Shown here: piece after piece, positions 36,750-46,247 of the stretch
Layout: the number at the start of each line of letters is the position of its first letter
Numbering within the stretch: the stretch's first letter is position 1
Origin: Rhodocaloribacter sp964552015
Lineage (GTDB): Bacteria; Bacteroidota; Rhodothermia; Rhodothermales; ISCAR-4553
Length of the DNA stretch: 64,000 bases
Assembly: GCA_964552015.1 (NCBI GenBank)
Contig: CAZKFR010000001.1
Coordinates: 62,001-126,000 of the forward strand
Reading direction: 5' to 3'
Notes under the pieces: generated by a model
Database searches by the model: none
What the model was told of the DNA's origin: nothing
Seen by the model: only the letters and a program-made list of their open reading frames with translations
Program-made: the position numbers and the translations under genes

Positions 36750-38771
36750 ATGGCCCGTCCAGACATCGCCCGGGAAGCACCGGGCACCCTCAAGGCTGGA
36801 AGTCCAGCTGACGATCTCGACCTGAAAGCGCTGTTCCGGGCACTGTTGCTTCCGCGTGTGATCGAGGAAAAACAGTTACGCCTGATTCGTCAGGGGCGGC
36901 TTTCGAAGTGGTTCAGTGGGTACGGGCAGGAAGCCATTGCCGTGGGGTGTACGTGGGCGCTGGCACCGGAGGACGACATCCTGCCGATGCATCGTAACCT
37001 GGGGGTGTGGACCACCCGCGGCGTGCCGCTGCGCCCGCTCTTCTGCCAGCTCATGGGACGGGCCGGGGGCTTCACGAAGGGACGGGACCGGACGTTTCAT
37101 TTCGGCCTGCCGCAGAAGCACATCTACGGGATGATCTCGCACCTGGCCGCCATGCTGCCGGTGGCCTGTGGCCTGGGGCTGGCCGCCCGGCTCGACGGCA
37201 GGCCCAACGTGGCGCTCGCCTTCGTCGGGGACGGGGCCACCCGCGAGGGAGATTTCCATGAGGCGCTCAACCTGGCGGCCGTCTGGAAGTTGCCCGTGCT
37301 GTTCGTCGTGGAGAACAACGGGTACGGCCTCTCCACGCCCACGCAAGACGTCATCCCGGTCGAGGACATCGCCACGGCGGCGGTAGCCTACGGCATGCCG
37401 GGCGTCGTGGTCGACGGGAACGACGTGCTGGCGGTCGTCGCGGCGGTGCGGGAGGCGGCCGGGCGTGCCCGGGCCGGGGGCGGACCCACCCTGCTCGAGA
37501 TGAAGACGTTTCGCATCCGGGGGCACGAAGAAGCCTCCGGGACGAAGTACGTACCGCCGGAGTTGATCGAGGCCTGGTCGAAGAAAGACCCGATCGAGCG
37601 GTTCACGCGGTACGTGATCGAGCACGGCGTGATGACGGAGGCCGAGGTGGGAGCCGTACGACAGGAGCTGGAGGCCGAGGTCGACGCGGTGGCCGAGTGG
37701 GCGCTGGAACAGCCCCCGGTCGTGAGCACGCCCGAGGCGGAGCGGGCCGACCTCTTTGCGCCGGCGTTTCGTTCGCTCGAGCCCCCGGCGGGTCCCGTGG
37801 CCGAGAAGCGGTTCATCGACGCCGTCTCCGAGGGACTGGCCCAGGCCATGGAACGAGATGAGCGGGTCATCCTGATGGGGCAGGACATCGCCGAGTACGG
37901 CGGGGTGTTCAAGGTGACGGCCGGGTTCGTCGAGCGGTTCGGGAAAGACCGGGTGCGAAACACCCCGATCATCGAGAGCGGAGCCGTCGGGGCGGCCATG
38001 GGGCTGGCGCTGGCCGGCTACCGACCCGTCGTGGAGATGCAGTATGCCGACTTCATCACCTGTGCCTTCAACCAGATCGTGAACAACCTGGCCACCACCC
38101 ATTACCGGTGGGGGACACCGGTCCATGTCACGATCCGCGCCCCGTACGGGGGCTACATCGGGGCCGGGCCCTTCCATTCGCAGTCGATGGAGGCCTGGTT
38201 CTGTCATGCGCCGGGGCTCAAGGTGGTGGTGCCGGCCACGCCGGAGGATGCCAAAGGGCTCCTCATGACGGCCATCGAGGAGCCCAACCCCGTGCTGTTC
38301 TTCGAGCATAAGTACCTCTACCGGTCGCTTCGTGGGCCGGTGCCGGAGGCGCCGTATCATCTGCCCTTCGGCCAGGCGCGTTGCGCCCGGGAGGGGCAGC
38401 ACGCCACCATCGTAACCTACGGGCTGGGGGTGCACTGGGCGCTGGAGGAAGCCGCGTACTGGGCCGGTCAGGGGATCGAGATTGAGGTGATCGATCTGCG
38501 CACGCTCATCCCGTGGGACCGGGAGACGGTGCTGCACTCGGTGGCCCGGACCAACCGGGTGCTGGTCCTCCACGAAGCTCCGCTCACGGCGGGCTTCGGC
38601 GCCGAGATCGCGGCCCGCATCACGGAGGAAGCTTTCGAGCACCTGGATGCGCCCGTGATGCGGGTCGGCGCCGAGGACCTGCCGGTGCCCTTCTCCATCA
38701 CCCTGGAGCGGGACATCTACGCCGCCCGCGTCCGGCTCCGCCCGGCGCTCGAGCGGCTCCTCGCCTACTGA
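36750..38771 (+). CDS. 2-oxoacid dehydrogenase E1, alpha and beta subunits fused
   Basis: A 673-residue single chain with both halves of a thiamine-dependent E1. The alpha part (about 25-345) has QEAIAVGCTWAL, MHRNLGVW and the TPP motif GDGATREGDFHEALNLAAVW ending with ENNGYGLSTPT. The beta part (about 352-673) has GQDIAEYGGVFKVT, TPIIESGAVGAAMGLALAGY and YADFITCAFNQIVNN. Such fusions occur in Bacteroidota; the substrate is probably a branched-chain 2-oxoacid or pyruvate, undecided here. No E2 or E3 gene is adjacent. ATG 36750 is preferred to a TTG at 36729. Confidence 0.9.
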   Translation: MARPDIAREAPGTLKAGSPADDLDLKALFRALLLPRVIEEKQLRLIRQGRLSKWFSGYGQEAIAVGCTWALAPEDDILPMHRNLGVWTTRGVPLRPLFCQLMGRAGGFTKGRDRTFHFGLPQKHIYGMISHLAAMLPVACGLGLAARLDGRPNVALAFVGDGATREGDFHEALNLAAVWKLPVLFVVENNGYGLSTPTQDVIPVEDIATAAVAYGMPGVVVDGNDVLAVVAAVREAAGRARAGGGPTLLEMKTFRIRGHEEASGTKYVPPELIEAWSKKDPIERFTRYVIEHGVMTEAEVGAVRQELEAEVDAVAEWALEQPPVVSTPEAERADLFAPAFRSLEPPAGPVAEKRFIDAVSEGLAQAMERDERVILMGQDIAEYGGVFKVTAGFVERFGKDRVRNTPIIESGAVGAAMGLALAGYRPVVEMQYADFITCAFNQIVNNLATTHYRWGTPVHVTIRAPYGGYIGAGPFHSQSMEAWFCHAPGLKVVVPATPEDAKGLLMTAIEEPNPVLFFEHKYLYRSLRGPVPEAPYHLPFGQARCAREGQHATIVTYGLGVHWALEEAAYWAGQGIEIEVIDLRTLIPWDRETVLHSVARTNRVLVLHEAPLTAGFGAEIAARITEEAFEHLDAPVMRVGAEDLPVPFSITLERDIYAARVRLRPALERLLAY

Positions 38772-38921
38772 GGTCGGCTCGCCGAAGAGGGACCTGCGCC
38801 GAGGCCTCTCGGGATGGCGGTCGGTGGGAGCCGGGCACAGGTTTGCAGAAAGCTCGAAGAACGAACCCCTGCGATTGCGTATCTTCGGGGCGCCGTCAAC
38901 CTGCATTTGCCCGTTAACGCC

Positions 38922-39401
38922 ATGTCGCAGACGATGAACATGCCCGCCCCCGGCGAACCCGCTCCGGACTTCGAAGGCACGACCCAGGACGGATCGACGG
39001 TCCGCCTGTCCGATTTTCGTGGCCGGAAGGTCGTCCTCTATTTTTACCCCAAAGACGACACGCCGGGGTGTACCAAACAGGCCTGCAACCTGCGCGATCA
39101 TTACGCGGCGCTTCAGGAGCAGGGCATCGTCGTCCTCGGCGTCTCGGCCGACGACGCCGCTTCGCACCGGCGTTTCGCCGAAAAATACGACCTGCCGTTT
39201 CCACTCATCGCCGACCCGGAGCATCGCATCCTCGAAGCCTATGGCGTCTGGGGGGAGCGGACGCTCTACGGCCGGAAGTTCATGGGGATCAAGCGCACGA
39301 CGTTTTTGATCGACGAGGAGGGACGGATCGTCCACGTCTTCAAACGGCCTCGTGTCGGCGAGCATGCGCAGGAGATCCTGGAGAAGTTTGGTCTGGCCTG
39401 A
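38922..39401 (+). CDS. bcp: Thioredoxin-dependent peroxiredoxin, Bcp type
   Basis: A 159-residue peroxiredoxin that reduces hydroperoxides. The active site DDTPGCTKQACNLRD has the peroxidatic Cys and, five residues later, the second Cys of atypical two-Cys Bcp proteins. Also seen: APDFEGTTQDG, VVLYFYPKD, FPLIADPEH and TFLIDEEGRI. ATG 38922 (MSQTMNMPAPGEPAP) fits family length. TATCTTCG at 38880 may be the -10 element. gatB follows 27 nt after the stop. Confidence 0.93.
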   Translation: MSQTMNMPAPGEPAPDFEGTTQDGSTVRLSDFRGRKVVLYFYPKDDTPGCTKQACNLRDHYAALQEQGIVVLGVSADDAASHRRFAEKYDLPFPLIADPEHRILEAYGVWGERTLYGRKFMGIKRTTFLIDEEGRIVHVFKRPRVGEHAQEILEKFGLA

Positions 39402-39428
39402 GCCTGAGTGCCGTACGTGAGTTCCACC

Positions 39429-40931
39429 ATGCCATACGCCGACTACGAAGCCGTCATCGGGCTGGAGGTCCATTGCCAGCTTCGCACCGAGAGCAAGGCG
39501 TTCAGCCCGGAGCCGGCCGTCTTCGGGGCGGCGCCGAATACGCTCGTTGACCCGGTCAGCCTGGGCCACCCCGGCACGCTGCCGGTCCTCAACGAACGCC
39601 TGGTGGACTTCACGATCCGGATGGGGCTGGCCACGCACAGCCGCATTGCCCCGCGCTCGGTCTTCGCCCGGAAACATTATTTCTATCCCGACCTGCCCAA
39701 AGGCTACCAGATCTCCCAGTACGAGACGCCGCTCTGTGAGGGCGGGTACGTCGAGATCGAGGTGGAGGCGGACGATGGGGCGCTGCAACGACGTCGCATC
39801 CGCCTGACGCGCATCCACATGGAGGAGGATGCCGGCAAGCTGCTGCACGATCAGGACCCGACGGCCACGCTCATCGACCACAACCGCTGCGGCGTGCCGC
39901 TGATCGAGATCGTTTCGGAGCCCGACCTGCGCACGCCCGCCGAGGCGGCCCGCTACATGCAAAAGATCCGGCAGATCGTACGCTACCTCGGCATCTGCGA
40001 CGGCAACATGGAGGAGGGGTCGTTGCGGTGTGACGCCAACGTGTCCGTGCGGCGGAAAGGGGAGACCCGGCTCGGGACCAAGACGGAGGTGAAAAACCTG
40101 AATTCGTTCCGTCATGTGGAGCGAGCGCTGGCCTACGAGATCCGGCGGCAGATCCGCCTGCTCGAAGCCGGGGGAGAGGTCGTGCAGGAGACGCGCCTCT
40201 GGGATGCCACGCGGCAGGAGACGCGGCCCATGCGGTCCAAAGAGGAGGCACACGATTACCGTTATTTTCCCGATCCGGATCTCGTGCCCGTGGTCGTCAC
40301 GGAGGAGCGGCTGGCGCGGGTGCGGGCGTCGCTGCCCGAGCTGCCCGAGGCACGTCGGCGCCGGTACGAGACGGTCTGGCAGCTTCCGGCCTACGATGCA
40401 GGGGTGCTGACCGAGGAACGGGGCGTGGCGGATTACTTCGAAGCCACCGTGGCCGCGCTGGTGGCGGGTGCGCCGCCCGGGGAGCACCCGGCCCTCGCGA
40501 AAGCGGCCTCGAACGTGATCATGACGGACGTGTTGCGCTTGCTGGGCGAACGCGGCCTCGACATCGCGGCGTTCCCGGTGGAACCGGAGCGCCTGGCGGC
40601 CCTGGTACGCCTGCGCCGGGACGACCGGATCAACTCCTCGGCGGCGACGGAACTGCTTGAGCGCATGATGGACGACGACCGTGACCCGGAAACGCTGGCC
40701 GGTGCGCTCAACCTGCTGCAGGTCTCGGACGAAGGGGCGCTCTTGCCGGTCGTGGAGGACGTGCTCGATCGCCATCCGAAACAGCTACAGCAGTACCTGC
40801 AGGGTAAAGAGAGCCTCATCGGCTTCTTCATCGGGCAGGTGATGCGGGCCTTCCCGGGATCGCCCGATCCACGGACGGTACGTGCCCTGCTCACCGAGCG
40901 CCTGGCCGCCCGACGGGAAGCCTCCGGATAA
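39429..40931 (+). CDS. gatB: Asp-tRNA(Asn)/Glu-tRNA(Gln) amidotransferase subunit B
   Basis: GatB (500 residues) is the kinase/amidation subunit that binds misacylated tRNA. Seen: YEAVIGLEVHCQLRTESKAF, FYPDLPKGYQISQYE, the zinc/ATP region RIHMEEDAGKLLHD, LIDHNRCGVPLIEI, GTKTEVKNLNSF and DYRYFPDPDL. The C-terminal tail domain (about 345-500) is of the YqeY kind. gatA and gatC are not nearby. Since a GlnRS is also encoded in this window, GatCAB here probably serves Asn-tRNA, or both pathways coexist. ATG 39429 is preferred over GTG 39408. Confidence 0.95.
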   Translation: MPYADYEAVIGLEVHCQLRTESKAFSPEPAVFGAAPNTLVDPVSLGHPGTLPVLNERLVDFTIRMGLATHSRIAPRSVFARKHYFYPDLPKGYQISQYETPLCEGGYVEIEVEADDGALQRRRIRLTRIHMEEDAGKLLHDQDPTATLIDHNRCGVPLIEIVSEPDLRTPAEAARYMQKIRQIVRYLGICDGNMEEGSLRCDANVSVRRKGETRLGTKTEVKNLNSFRHVERALAYEIRRQIRLLEAGGEVVQETRLWDATRQETRPMRSKEEAHDYRYFPDPDLVPVVVTEERLARVRASLPELPEARRRRYETVWQLPAYDAGVLTEERGVADYFEATVAALVAGAPPGEHPALAKAASNVIMTDVLRLLGERGLDIAAFPVEPERLAALVRLRRDDRINSSAATELLERMMDDDRDPETLAGALNLLQVSDEGALLPVVEDVLDRHPKQLQQYLQGKESLIGFFIGQVMRAFPGSPDPRTVRALLTERLAARREASG

Positions 40932-40989
40932 GTCCCCGTGCGGCGGCATCGTCGGTCAGAAAAAAAGATGTTTAACGTGTTTGCCAACC

Positions 40990-42399
40990 ATGAAGTCGTA
41001 CCCGAACGTGTTACGTGCTCTTGTCGCTCCGGTGCTCGTGGGCGGTCTGCTGTGGGCCGGGTGTGGCCGGGATCCCGGCCGGGTGTATACCGAGCACAGC
41101 CGGCTCGAAGGGGTGCTAACCCTCGCCACCGCGGGCGACTCGACGGCGGATCACAGCGGGTTCGAGGTGGTCGTGCTGGACAATTCCACGGGGGACGTAG
41201 ATACACTCGGCCGGGCCGTCACCGACACGACCGGCTTTTTCGCCATGAACGTCCGGGCGCCGTTTCGCGGGCTCTTTCCACTCGTGATCAGCCGGGCCGG
41301 GACGCAGCTCTATTTCGGTGAATTCGTCGTGGCCGATGGCGATACGGCGCGTATCCAGGCCTCGTTTCCGCTGCGCATGCCGAACCTGGTGATTCGCGGC
41401 TCCCGCGAGAATGGTGCGTGGATGGCCTACCGGAACGCCAAGGACTACCACACCCGCCTGCTCACCGAACGGCTTCAGGGCGAGGGCTACGATCCGGAGC
41501 GTGTGGCCGACGCGATCCGTCAGACGAGTAACCTCATGTGGAACCTGCAGGAGACGTACCCCGGCACGATCGGGGCGACGGTGGCCGCGGCCGAGGCTGT
41601 GCTCATGCTCGACGGATGGGACGACGCCTTGCTCGTGGAGCGAGCCCGGCAGATCCCGCCCGATCACCCGAGCCTGGTCGAGGTCGTTCGGGCGGCCCGG
41701 CGGGCCGAGGCACGCCTCCACGGGCAGGAGGCGGCGCTGGCCCTCGTGCAGGACTTCCAGGCTCGGACGGACGACCCCGAGGTCTGGGCCGGCCTGCAGT
41801 CCGAGATCGTGCTGGCGTACCTGGACAGCCTGAACGTGGAGGCGGCCCTGGCGGCGGCCGACCTGCTTGCCCGGCGCGCCCCGACGGGCGACTGGGTGCG
41901 CTGGAGTGACCGCGCCCGCTACGAGATGGAAAACCTGCTGCCGGGGATGCCCGCCCCCGCTTTCGCCGCCACCACGGTCGACGGGCGCAGCCTACGGCTG
42001 GACAGCCTGCGGGGCCGTATCGTGGTGCTGGAGTTCTACGCACCCCGCAACGAGATCTTCCTCCGTGAGGCGGGTCTGCGGAACCGGCTCTATCGCACCC
42101 TCTCGGAGCGGCTGCCCTTTACGGCGCTCGCCATCTCGATGGACCCGGACAGCCTCATCACCGAGGCCTTCCTCGAGGGGCGCGACATACCGGGGGTGCA
42201 CATCATCGCGCCGGGCGGCCTGGACGGCCCGCTGGCCGAACTCTACAACGTGAACCTGCTTCCGACGCGCTTCCTGATCGGTCCGGATGGGCGTATCGTC
42301 CGCAAGTTCGTCGGCAGCGCCATGGAGCCACTGCAGGCCGAGATCGCCGCGCTGCTCAACCTCGCGGCAGGAAACGATGCCGGTGGACCTCGTCGCTGA
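40990..42399 (+). CDS. Lipoprotein with TlpA-like thioredoxin domain lacking CXXC
   Basis: A 469-residue lipoprotein (signal ending LLWAGC). An N-terminal beta domain (VVVLDNSTGDVDTLGRAVTD, TGFFAMNVRAP) resembles the carboxypeptidase-regulatory-like or DUF4369 modules that precede Bacteroidota TlpA proteins. A helical middle follows, then a thioredoxin fold (MPAPAFAATTVDGRSLRLD, LRGRIVVLEFYAP, LPTRFLIGPDGRIV). The position of the CXXC motif reads APRNEIF, so it has no redox pair and probably acts as a binding or structural protein. It follows gatB by 58 nt and precedes tpiA by 36 nt. Confidence 0.75.
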   Translation: MKSYPNVLRALVAPVLVGGLLWAGCGRDPGRVYTEHSRLEGVLTLATAGDSTADHSGFEVVVLDNSTGDVDTLGRAVTDTTGFFAMNVRAPFRGLFPLVISRAGTQLYFGEFVVADGDTARIQASFPLRMPNLVIRGSRENGAWMAYRNAKDYHTRLLTERLQGEGYDPERVADAIRQTSNLMWNLQETYPGTIGATVAAAEAVLMLDGWDDALLVERARQIPPDHPSLVEVVRAARRAEARLHGQEAALALVQDFQARTDDPEVWAGLQSEIVLAYLDSLNVEAALAAADLLARRAPTGDWVRWSDRARYEMENLLPGMPAPAFAATTVDGRSLRLDSLRGRIVVLEFYAPRNEIFLREAGLRNRLYRTLSERLPFTALAISMDPDSLITEAFLEGRDIPGVHIIAPGGLDGPLAELYNVNLLPTRFLIGPDGRIVRKFVGSAMEPLQAEIAALLNLAAGNDAGGPRR

Positions 42400-42435
42400 A
42401 GCGACCGCGCGTCCCTTCACTCTGAAAACCGAAGA

Positions 42436-43209
42436 ATGCCTATGTTGGTAGCCGGAAACTGGAAGATGCATACGGACCGGACGTCCGCGATCCAGCTGGC
42501 CCGTGAAGTCGTCGAAGCCGTCGGGGCCGTCGAAGAGGTGCAGGTGGCCGTCTGCCCGCCCGCCATCAGCCTCGACGCCGTCTTCAGCGTCGTGCACGGG
42601 ACGCCGGTGCGGCTCGGAGCCCAGAACATGCACGAGGCCGACGGTGGCGCGTTCACCGGCGAAGTCTCCGCGCCGATGCTCCGCTCGGTCGGGTGCCAGT
42701 ACGTGATCCTGGGGCATTCCGAGCGTCGCCAGTACTTCGGCGAGACGGACGAAGGCGTCAACCGGAAGGTGAAGCAGGCGCGCGCCCACCGGCTCGTGCC
42801 GATCGTCTGTGTCGGGGAGACCCTGGCGGAGCGGGAAGCCGGTCGGGCCGAGGCGGTGGTGGCCCGGCAGGTGGAGCGGGCCCTGGCGGGCGTCCATCTC
42901 GATGACCCCGCCGAGATCGTGCTGGCGTACGAACCCGTCTGGGCCATCGGGACGGGTCGGACGGCCACGCCGGAACAGGCACAGGCCATGCACGCCCTCA
43001 TCCGGGGCCTCCTGTGTAATCTCTACGGCGAACGGCTCGCTTTTGGCGTCAAGCTTCTCTACGGGGGCAGTGTCAAACCCGGCAATGCCGCCTCGCTCTT
43101 TGCCCAGACCGACGTCGATGGGGGCCTCATCGGCGGGGCCAGTCTCAAGGCCGCTGACTTCGCCGCCATCGTCGACGCGGCCGCCCGGCAGGCCCGGCGA
43201 CGCGCGTAG
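42436..43209 (+). CDS. tpiA: Triosephosphate isomerase
   Basis: TpiA (257 residues) interconverts dihydroxyacetone phosphate and glyceraldehyde 3-phosphate. The catalytic set is complete: AGNWKMH with Asn and Lys, ILGHSERRQYFGE with the His, and AYEPVWAIGTGRTATP with the Glu and loop 6. KLLYGGSVKP and GLIGGASL form the phosphate site. An ATG at 42442 is an alternative start two codons in. Confidence 0.97.
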   Translation: MPMLVAGNWKMHTDRTSAIQLAREVVEAVGAVEEVQVAVCPPAISLDAVFSVVHGTPVRLGAQNMHEADGGAFTGEVSAPMLRSVGCQYVILGHSERRQYFGETDEGVNRKVKQARAHRLVPIVCVGETLAEREAGRAEAVVARQVERALAGVHLDDPAEIVLAYEPVWAIGTGRTATPEQAQAMHALIRGLLCNLYGERLAFGVKLLYGGSVKPGNAASLFAQTDVDGGLIGGASLKAADFAAIVDAAARQARRRA

Positions 43210-43307
43210 CCCGTCCGGAGGCGTGCGTACGACGACCCGCGAAAACAAGCGGTTCGACGGGTCGTATCACGTGGGTGAGGAAGGATTCGCCAACCCACGG
43301 AGTCGCC

Positions 43308-43712
43308 ATGGACGGACGTATGCTGACCCGCCTCGCGCCGTTGCTCGGGGTAGGGCTTGTGATGCTGATCGGGTGCAGCGGGCCTGCCCCGAAGTCGATG
43401 AAACGAAAGACCGTCGTGCCGGCTAGTGCGCGGGAGGTCAACGTGGAGCGCAAGCTGGCCCAGCGTCAGATCGCCTTCGTGGAGGAACTGCTCATCGGTG
43501 AGCCCGGCGTCTACGTCGACGGGCGCACCGTGCGCATACGCGGCAGTAAGCGCGCTCCGACCTGGGTCATCGACGGCATGTATGTCAGCAGTCCCGTCGG
43601 CCTGAATCCGCGCGACGTGGCCCGCATGTGGGTCGTCCCGGACGGGAGTGGATACGGGCGGCGCGGTGCCTACGGCGTGATCATCATCGAGACCCGCGTG
43701 GATATGAACTGA
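43308..43712 (+). CDS. Small lipoprotein with receptor-plug-like domain
   Basis: A 134-residue protein with a lipoprotein signal ending MLIGC. The C-terminal ~60 residues (GEPGVYVDGRTVRIRG, TWVIDGMYVSSP, GLNPRDVARMWVV, GRRGAYGVIIIET) follow the pattern of the plug domain of SusC/RagA receptors, in which a YG..GANGVIlItT motif ends the plug. No barrel follows, so it is a free-standing plug-like domain anchored by lipid. Its partner and role are unknown. ATG 43308 gives a proper signal; the upstream frame start at 43275 does not. Confidence 0.65.
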   Translation: MDGRMLTRLAPLLGVGLVMLIGCSGPAPKSMKRKTVVPASAREVNVERKLAQRQIAFVEELLIGEPGVYVDGRTVRIRGSKRAPTWVIDGMYVSSPVGLNPRDVARMWVVPDGSGYGRRGAYGVIIIETRVDMN

Positions 43713-43745
43713 TCGCCCGGGTCACCGTCAGCCATCCACGCCCGT

Positions 43746-44036
43746 TCAGGGTAAGCGGACGAACCGTTTGCCCACACCCAGATACCGAGTGGTCTCGCCA
43801 TTGGTATCCAGATGCGTGTACACGCTGAAGAGGTAATACTCTTCGCGATGCGTCCACTTCGTTGCACGCTCCTCCGGGGTCTCGGAATGTTGCCCGAAAA
43901 AAAGGATCGGTGCCTGCTCTTTTTCAGCCTGTATGGCCTGATCCAGGAGGAATTTCTGGAAGTCCTCCTGCCGGGGGTTGGTCGAATACAGGACAGGCAC
44001 GAAGATCAGTCCCAGAATGATGATGGCCAGTCTCAC
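43746..44036 (-). CDS. Small secreted protein, DUF4359-like
   Basis: A 96-residue protein with an N-terminal hydrophobic segment (MRLAIIILGLIFVPVLYS) followed by TNPRQEDFQKFLLDQ and, near the end, YYLFSVYTHLD and RYLGVGKRFVRL. This arrangement resembles DUF4359, a small family of exported proteins of unknown function; identified by eye only. It converges with the plug-like lipoprotein gene and diverges from acs. Confidence 0.55.
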   Translation of the reverse strand: MRLAIIILGLIFVPVLYSTNPRQEDFQKFLLDQAIQAEKEQAPILFFGQHSETPEERATKWTHREEYYLFSVYTHLDTNGETTRYLGVGKRFVRLP

Positions 44037-44269
44037 GGTTCCTCACTGCGATGGTTCAGGGGTTGTTCTTGTGCCGGTCGGGGAGGGGTTTACGGTGTTA
44101 TCCGAGGGAAGTATCGTACGATCACGGGGGGCGATAAAGCCGCAAGGGGCAAAAAAAGGGGGGCCTTCGTTCGGGCGGGATGGTGGAAAAAACGGTGAAG
44201 GCACCGTATCCTGAGGGCACGTCCCGCTTCGTACGATGTGCTCGCCTCACCGTAAACCACCGATTCACC

Positions 44270-46225
44270 ATGGCAGACTCCGTTTCCTCCACCGAGCGGC
44301 TGTACGAAGCCCCCGCCGATTTCAAAGCGCGCGCCTACGTGGCCTCCCGCGAAGCGTACGACCGGCTCTACCGCTGGTCCGTTGAGGACCCCGACGGCTT
44401 CTGGCGCGAGCAGGCGAAACGTCTCTTCTGGTTTCACCCTTTCCATACCGTTCGGGATGTCTCGTTCGGACCCGGCGACGTGCACATGCGCTGGTTCGAT
44501 GGGGGGCGACTGAACGCGGCCTATAACTGCCTCGATCGCCACCTGGAGCGCCGGGGCGACCGGACGGCCCTCATCTTCGAGCCGGACGATCCGGAAGAAC
44601 CGGCCCGCCACATCACCTACCGCGAACTCTACGAGGAGGTCTGTCGCTTCGCGAACGTGCTGCGTGCCCTTGGCGTCGAGCGTGGCGACCGGGTAACGAT
44701 CTACCTGCCGATGATCCCCGAAGTGGCCTGCGCCATGCTGGCCTGCGCGCGTATCGGCGCCGTGCACTCGGTCGTCTTTGCCGGCTTCTCGCCGGATGCG
44801 CTGGCCGACCGGATCCTGGATGCCGACTCCCGGCTGCTCATCACCGCCGACGAGGGGGTGCGCGGCGGCCGGAAGGTGCCGCTCAAGCACAACGTGGACC
44901 GTGCGCTGACCCGGTGCCCGGGCGTCGAGACGGTGCTGGTCGTGCGCCGTACCGGCGGCGACGTAGGCTGGACCGAGGGCCGGGACGTCTGGTACCACGC
45001 GCTCCGGGAGGAAGTGGCCCCCGACTGCCCCGCGCTACCGATGGAGTCCGAAGACCCCCTCTTCATGCTGTACACGAGCGGCTCCACCGGCAAACCGAAA
45101 GGGGTGCTCCATACCACGGGCGGCTACCTGCTCTATGCCGCGCTGACCCATCAGTATGTCTTCGATTACCACGACGGCGACGTGTTCTGGTGTACGGCCG
45201 ATGTGGGATGGATCACGGGGCATTCCTACATGGTCTACGGCCCGCTGGCCAACGGCGCCACGCAGGTGTTCTTCGAAGGAACACCGACCTACCCGGATCC
45301 CGGGCGTTTCTGGCAGGTGGTCGAAAAGCACCGCGTCAACCAGTTCTATACCGCTCCCACGGCCATCCGGGCGCTCATGGCCCAGGGGGATGCCTATGTG
45401 AAGCGGCACGATCGTTCGTCGCTGCGCCTGCTGGGGAGCGTGGGAGAACCGATCAATCCGGAAGCCTGGCGGTGGTATTACGAGGTCGTGGGCGAGGGGC
45501 GCTGCCCGATCGTCGACACGTGGTGGCAGACCGAGACGGGGGGCATCATGATCAGCCCGCTGCCCGGCGCTATTCCGCAGAAGCCGGGATCGGCCACGTT
45601 GCCCTTCTTTGGCGTGCAGCCCGAGGTCGTCGATGCCAGCGGCCACGTGCTCGACGGTCCTGCCGGGGGTATGCTCGTCATACGGGACGGCTGGCCCGGC
45701 CAGGCCCGCACCCTCTACGGTGACCATGACCGGTTCGTGGAAACGTACTTCAAGCGGTTTCCCGGCAAGTATTTCACGGGCGACGGATGCCGTCGTGATG
45801 CCGACGGCTACTACTGGATCACCGGGCGCGTCGACGATGTGCTGAACGTCTCCGGCCACCGGCTGGGAACGGCCGAGATCGAGTCGGCGCTCGTGCTGCA
45901 TCCGGACGTGGCCGAGGCCGCCGTCGTCAGCTTTCCGCACCCGATCAAGGGCAATGGCATTTACGCCTTCGTAACGCTCAACGCAGGCGTCGAACCCGAC
46001 GACGCCCTCCGGCAGGCTCTGAGCGATCTCGTCGTCGAAGAGGTCAGTCCCATTGCGCGGCCGGACAAGATCCAGTTCGCACCGGCCCTGCCGAAGACCC
46101 GCAGCGGCAAGATCATGCGGCGCATCCTGCGCAAGATTGCCGCGGGCCAGACGGACGATCTGGGTGACACCTCGACGCTGGCCGACCCGGCCGTCGTCGA
46201 GCAGCTGGTCGCCGGCCGGGTCTGA
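44270..46225 (+). CDS. acs: Acetyl-CoA synthetase (AMP-forming)
   Basis: Acs (651 residues) activates acetate to acetyl-CoA via acetyl-AMP. Seen: ATP loop LYTSGSTGKPKGVLHTTGGY, DVFWCTADVGWITGHSY, IVDTWWQTETGG, YFTGDGCRRDADGYYWITGR and the C-terminal RSGKIMRR that holds the lysine acetylated in the control of this family. ATG 44270 (MADSVSSTERLYEAP) matches family length. It starts in a 233-nt interval shared with the divergent small gene. Together with pckA downstream it points to gluconeogenic use of acetate. Confidence 0.96.
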   Translation: MADSVSSTERLYEAPADFKARAYVASREAYDRLYRWSVEDPDGFWREQAKRLFWFHPFHTVRDVSFGPGDVHMRWFDGGRLNAAYNCLDRHLERRGDRTALIFEPDDPEEPARHITYRELYEEVCRFANVLRALGVERGDRVTIYLPMIPEVACAMLACARIGAVHSVVFAGFSPDALADRILDADSRLLITADEGVRGGRKVPLKHNVDRALTRCPGVETVLVVRRTGGDVGWTEGRDVWYHALREEVAPDCPALPMESEDPLFMLYTSGSTGKPKGVLHTTGGYLLYAALTHQYVFDYHDGDVFWCTADVGWITGHSYMVYGPLANGATQVFFEGTPTYPDPGRFWQVVEKHRVNQFYTAPTAIRALMAQGDAYVKRHDRSSLRLLGSVGEPINPEAWRWYYEVVGEGRCPIVDTWWQTETGGIMISPLPGAIPQKPGSATLPFFGVQPEVVDASGHVLDGPAGGMLVIRDGWPGQARTLYGDHDRFVETYFKRFPGKYFTGDGCRRDADGYYWITGRVDDVLNVSGHRLGTAEIESALVLHPDVAEAAVVSFPHPIKGNGIYAFVTLNAGVEPDDALRQALSDLVVEEVSPIARPDKIQFAPALPKTRSGKIMRRILRKIAAGQTDDLGDTSTLADPAVVEQLVAGRV

Positions 46226-46247
46226 TGGGCCGAACGTCATGAACACA

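Noticed and set aside
36876..40775. 1,299-codon open frame on the minus strand
   Set aside because: It lies opposite the E1, bcp and gatB genes, is rich in His, Arg, Gly and Pro, and has no domain. Long antisense frames are expected in GC-rich DNA.
43229..43270. Inverted repeat after tpiA (ACGACCCG/CGGGTCGT)
   Set aside because: The 8-bp stem has an 18-nt loop and no U-run, so I do not call it a terminator.
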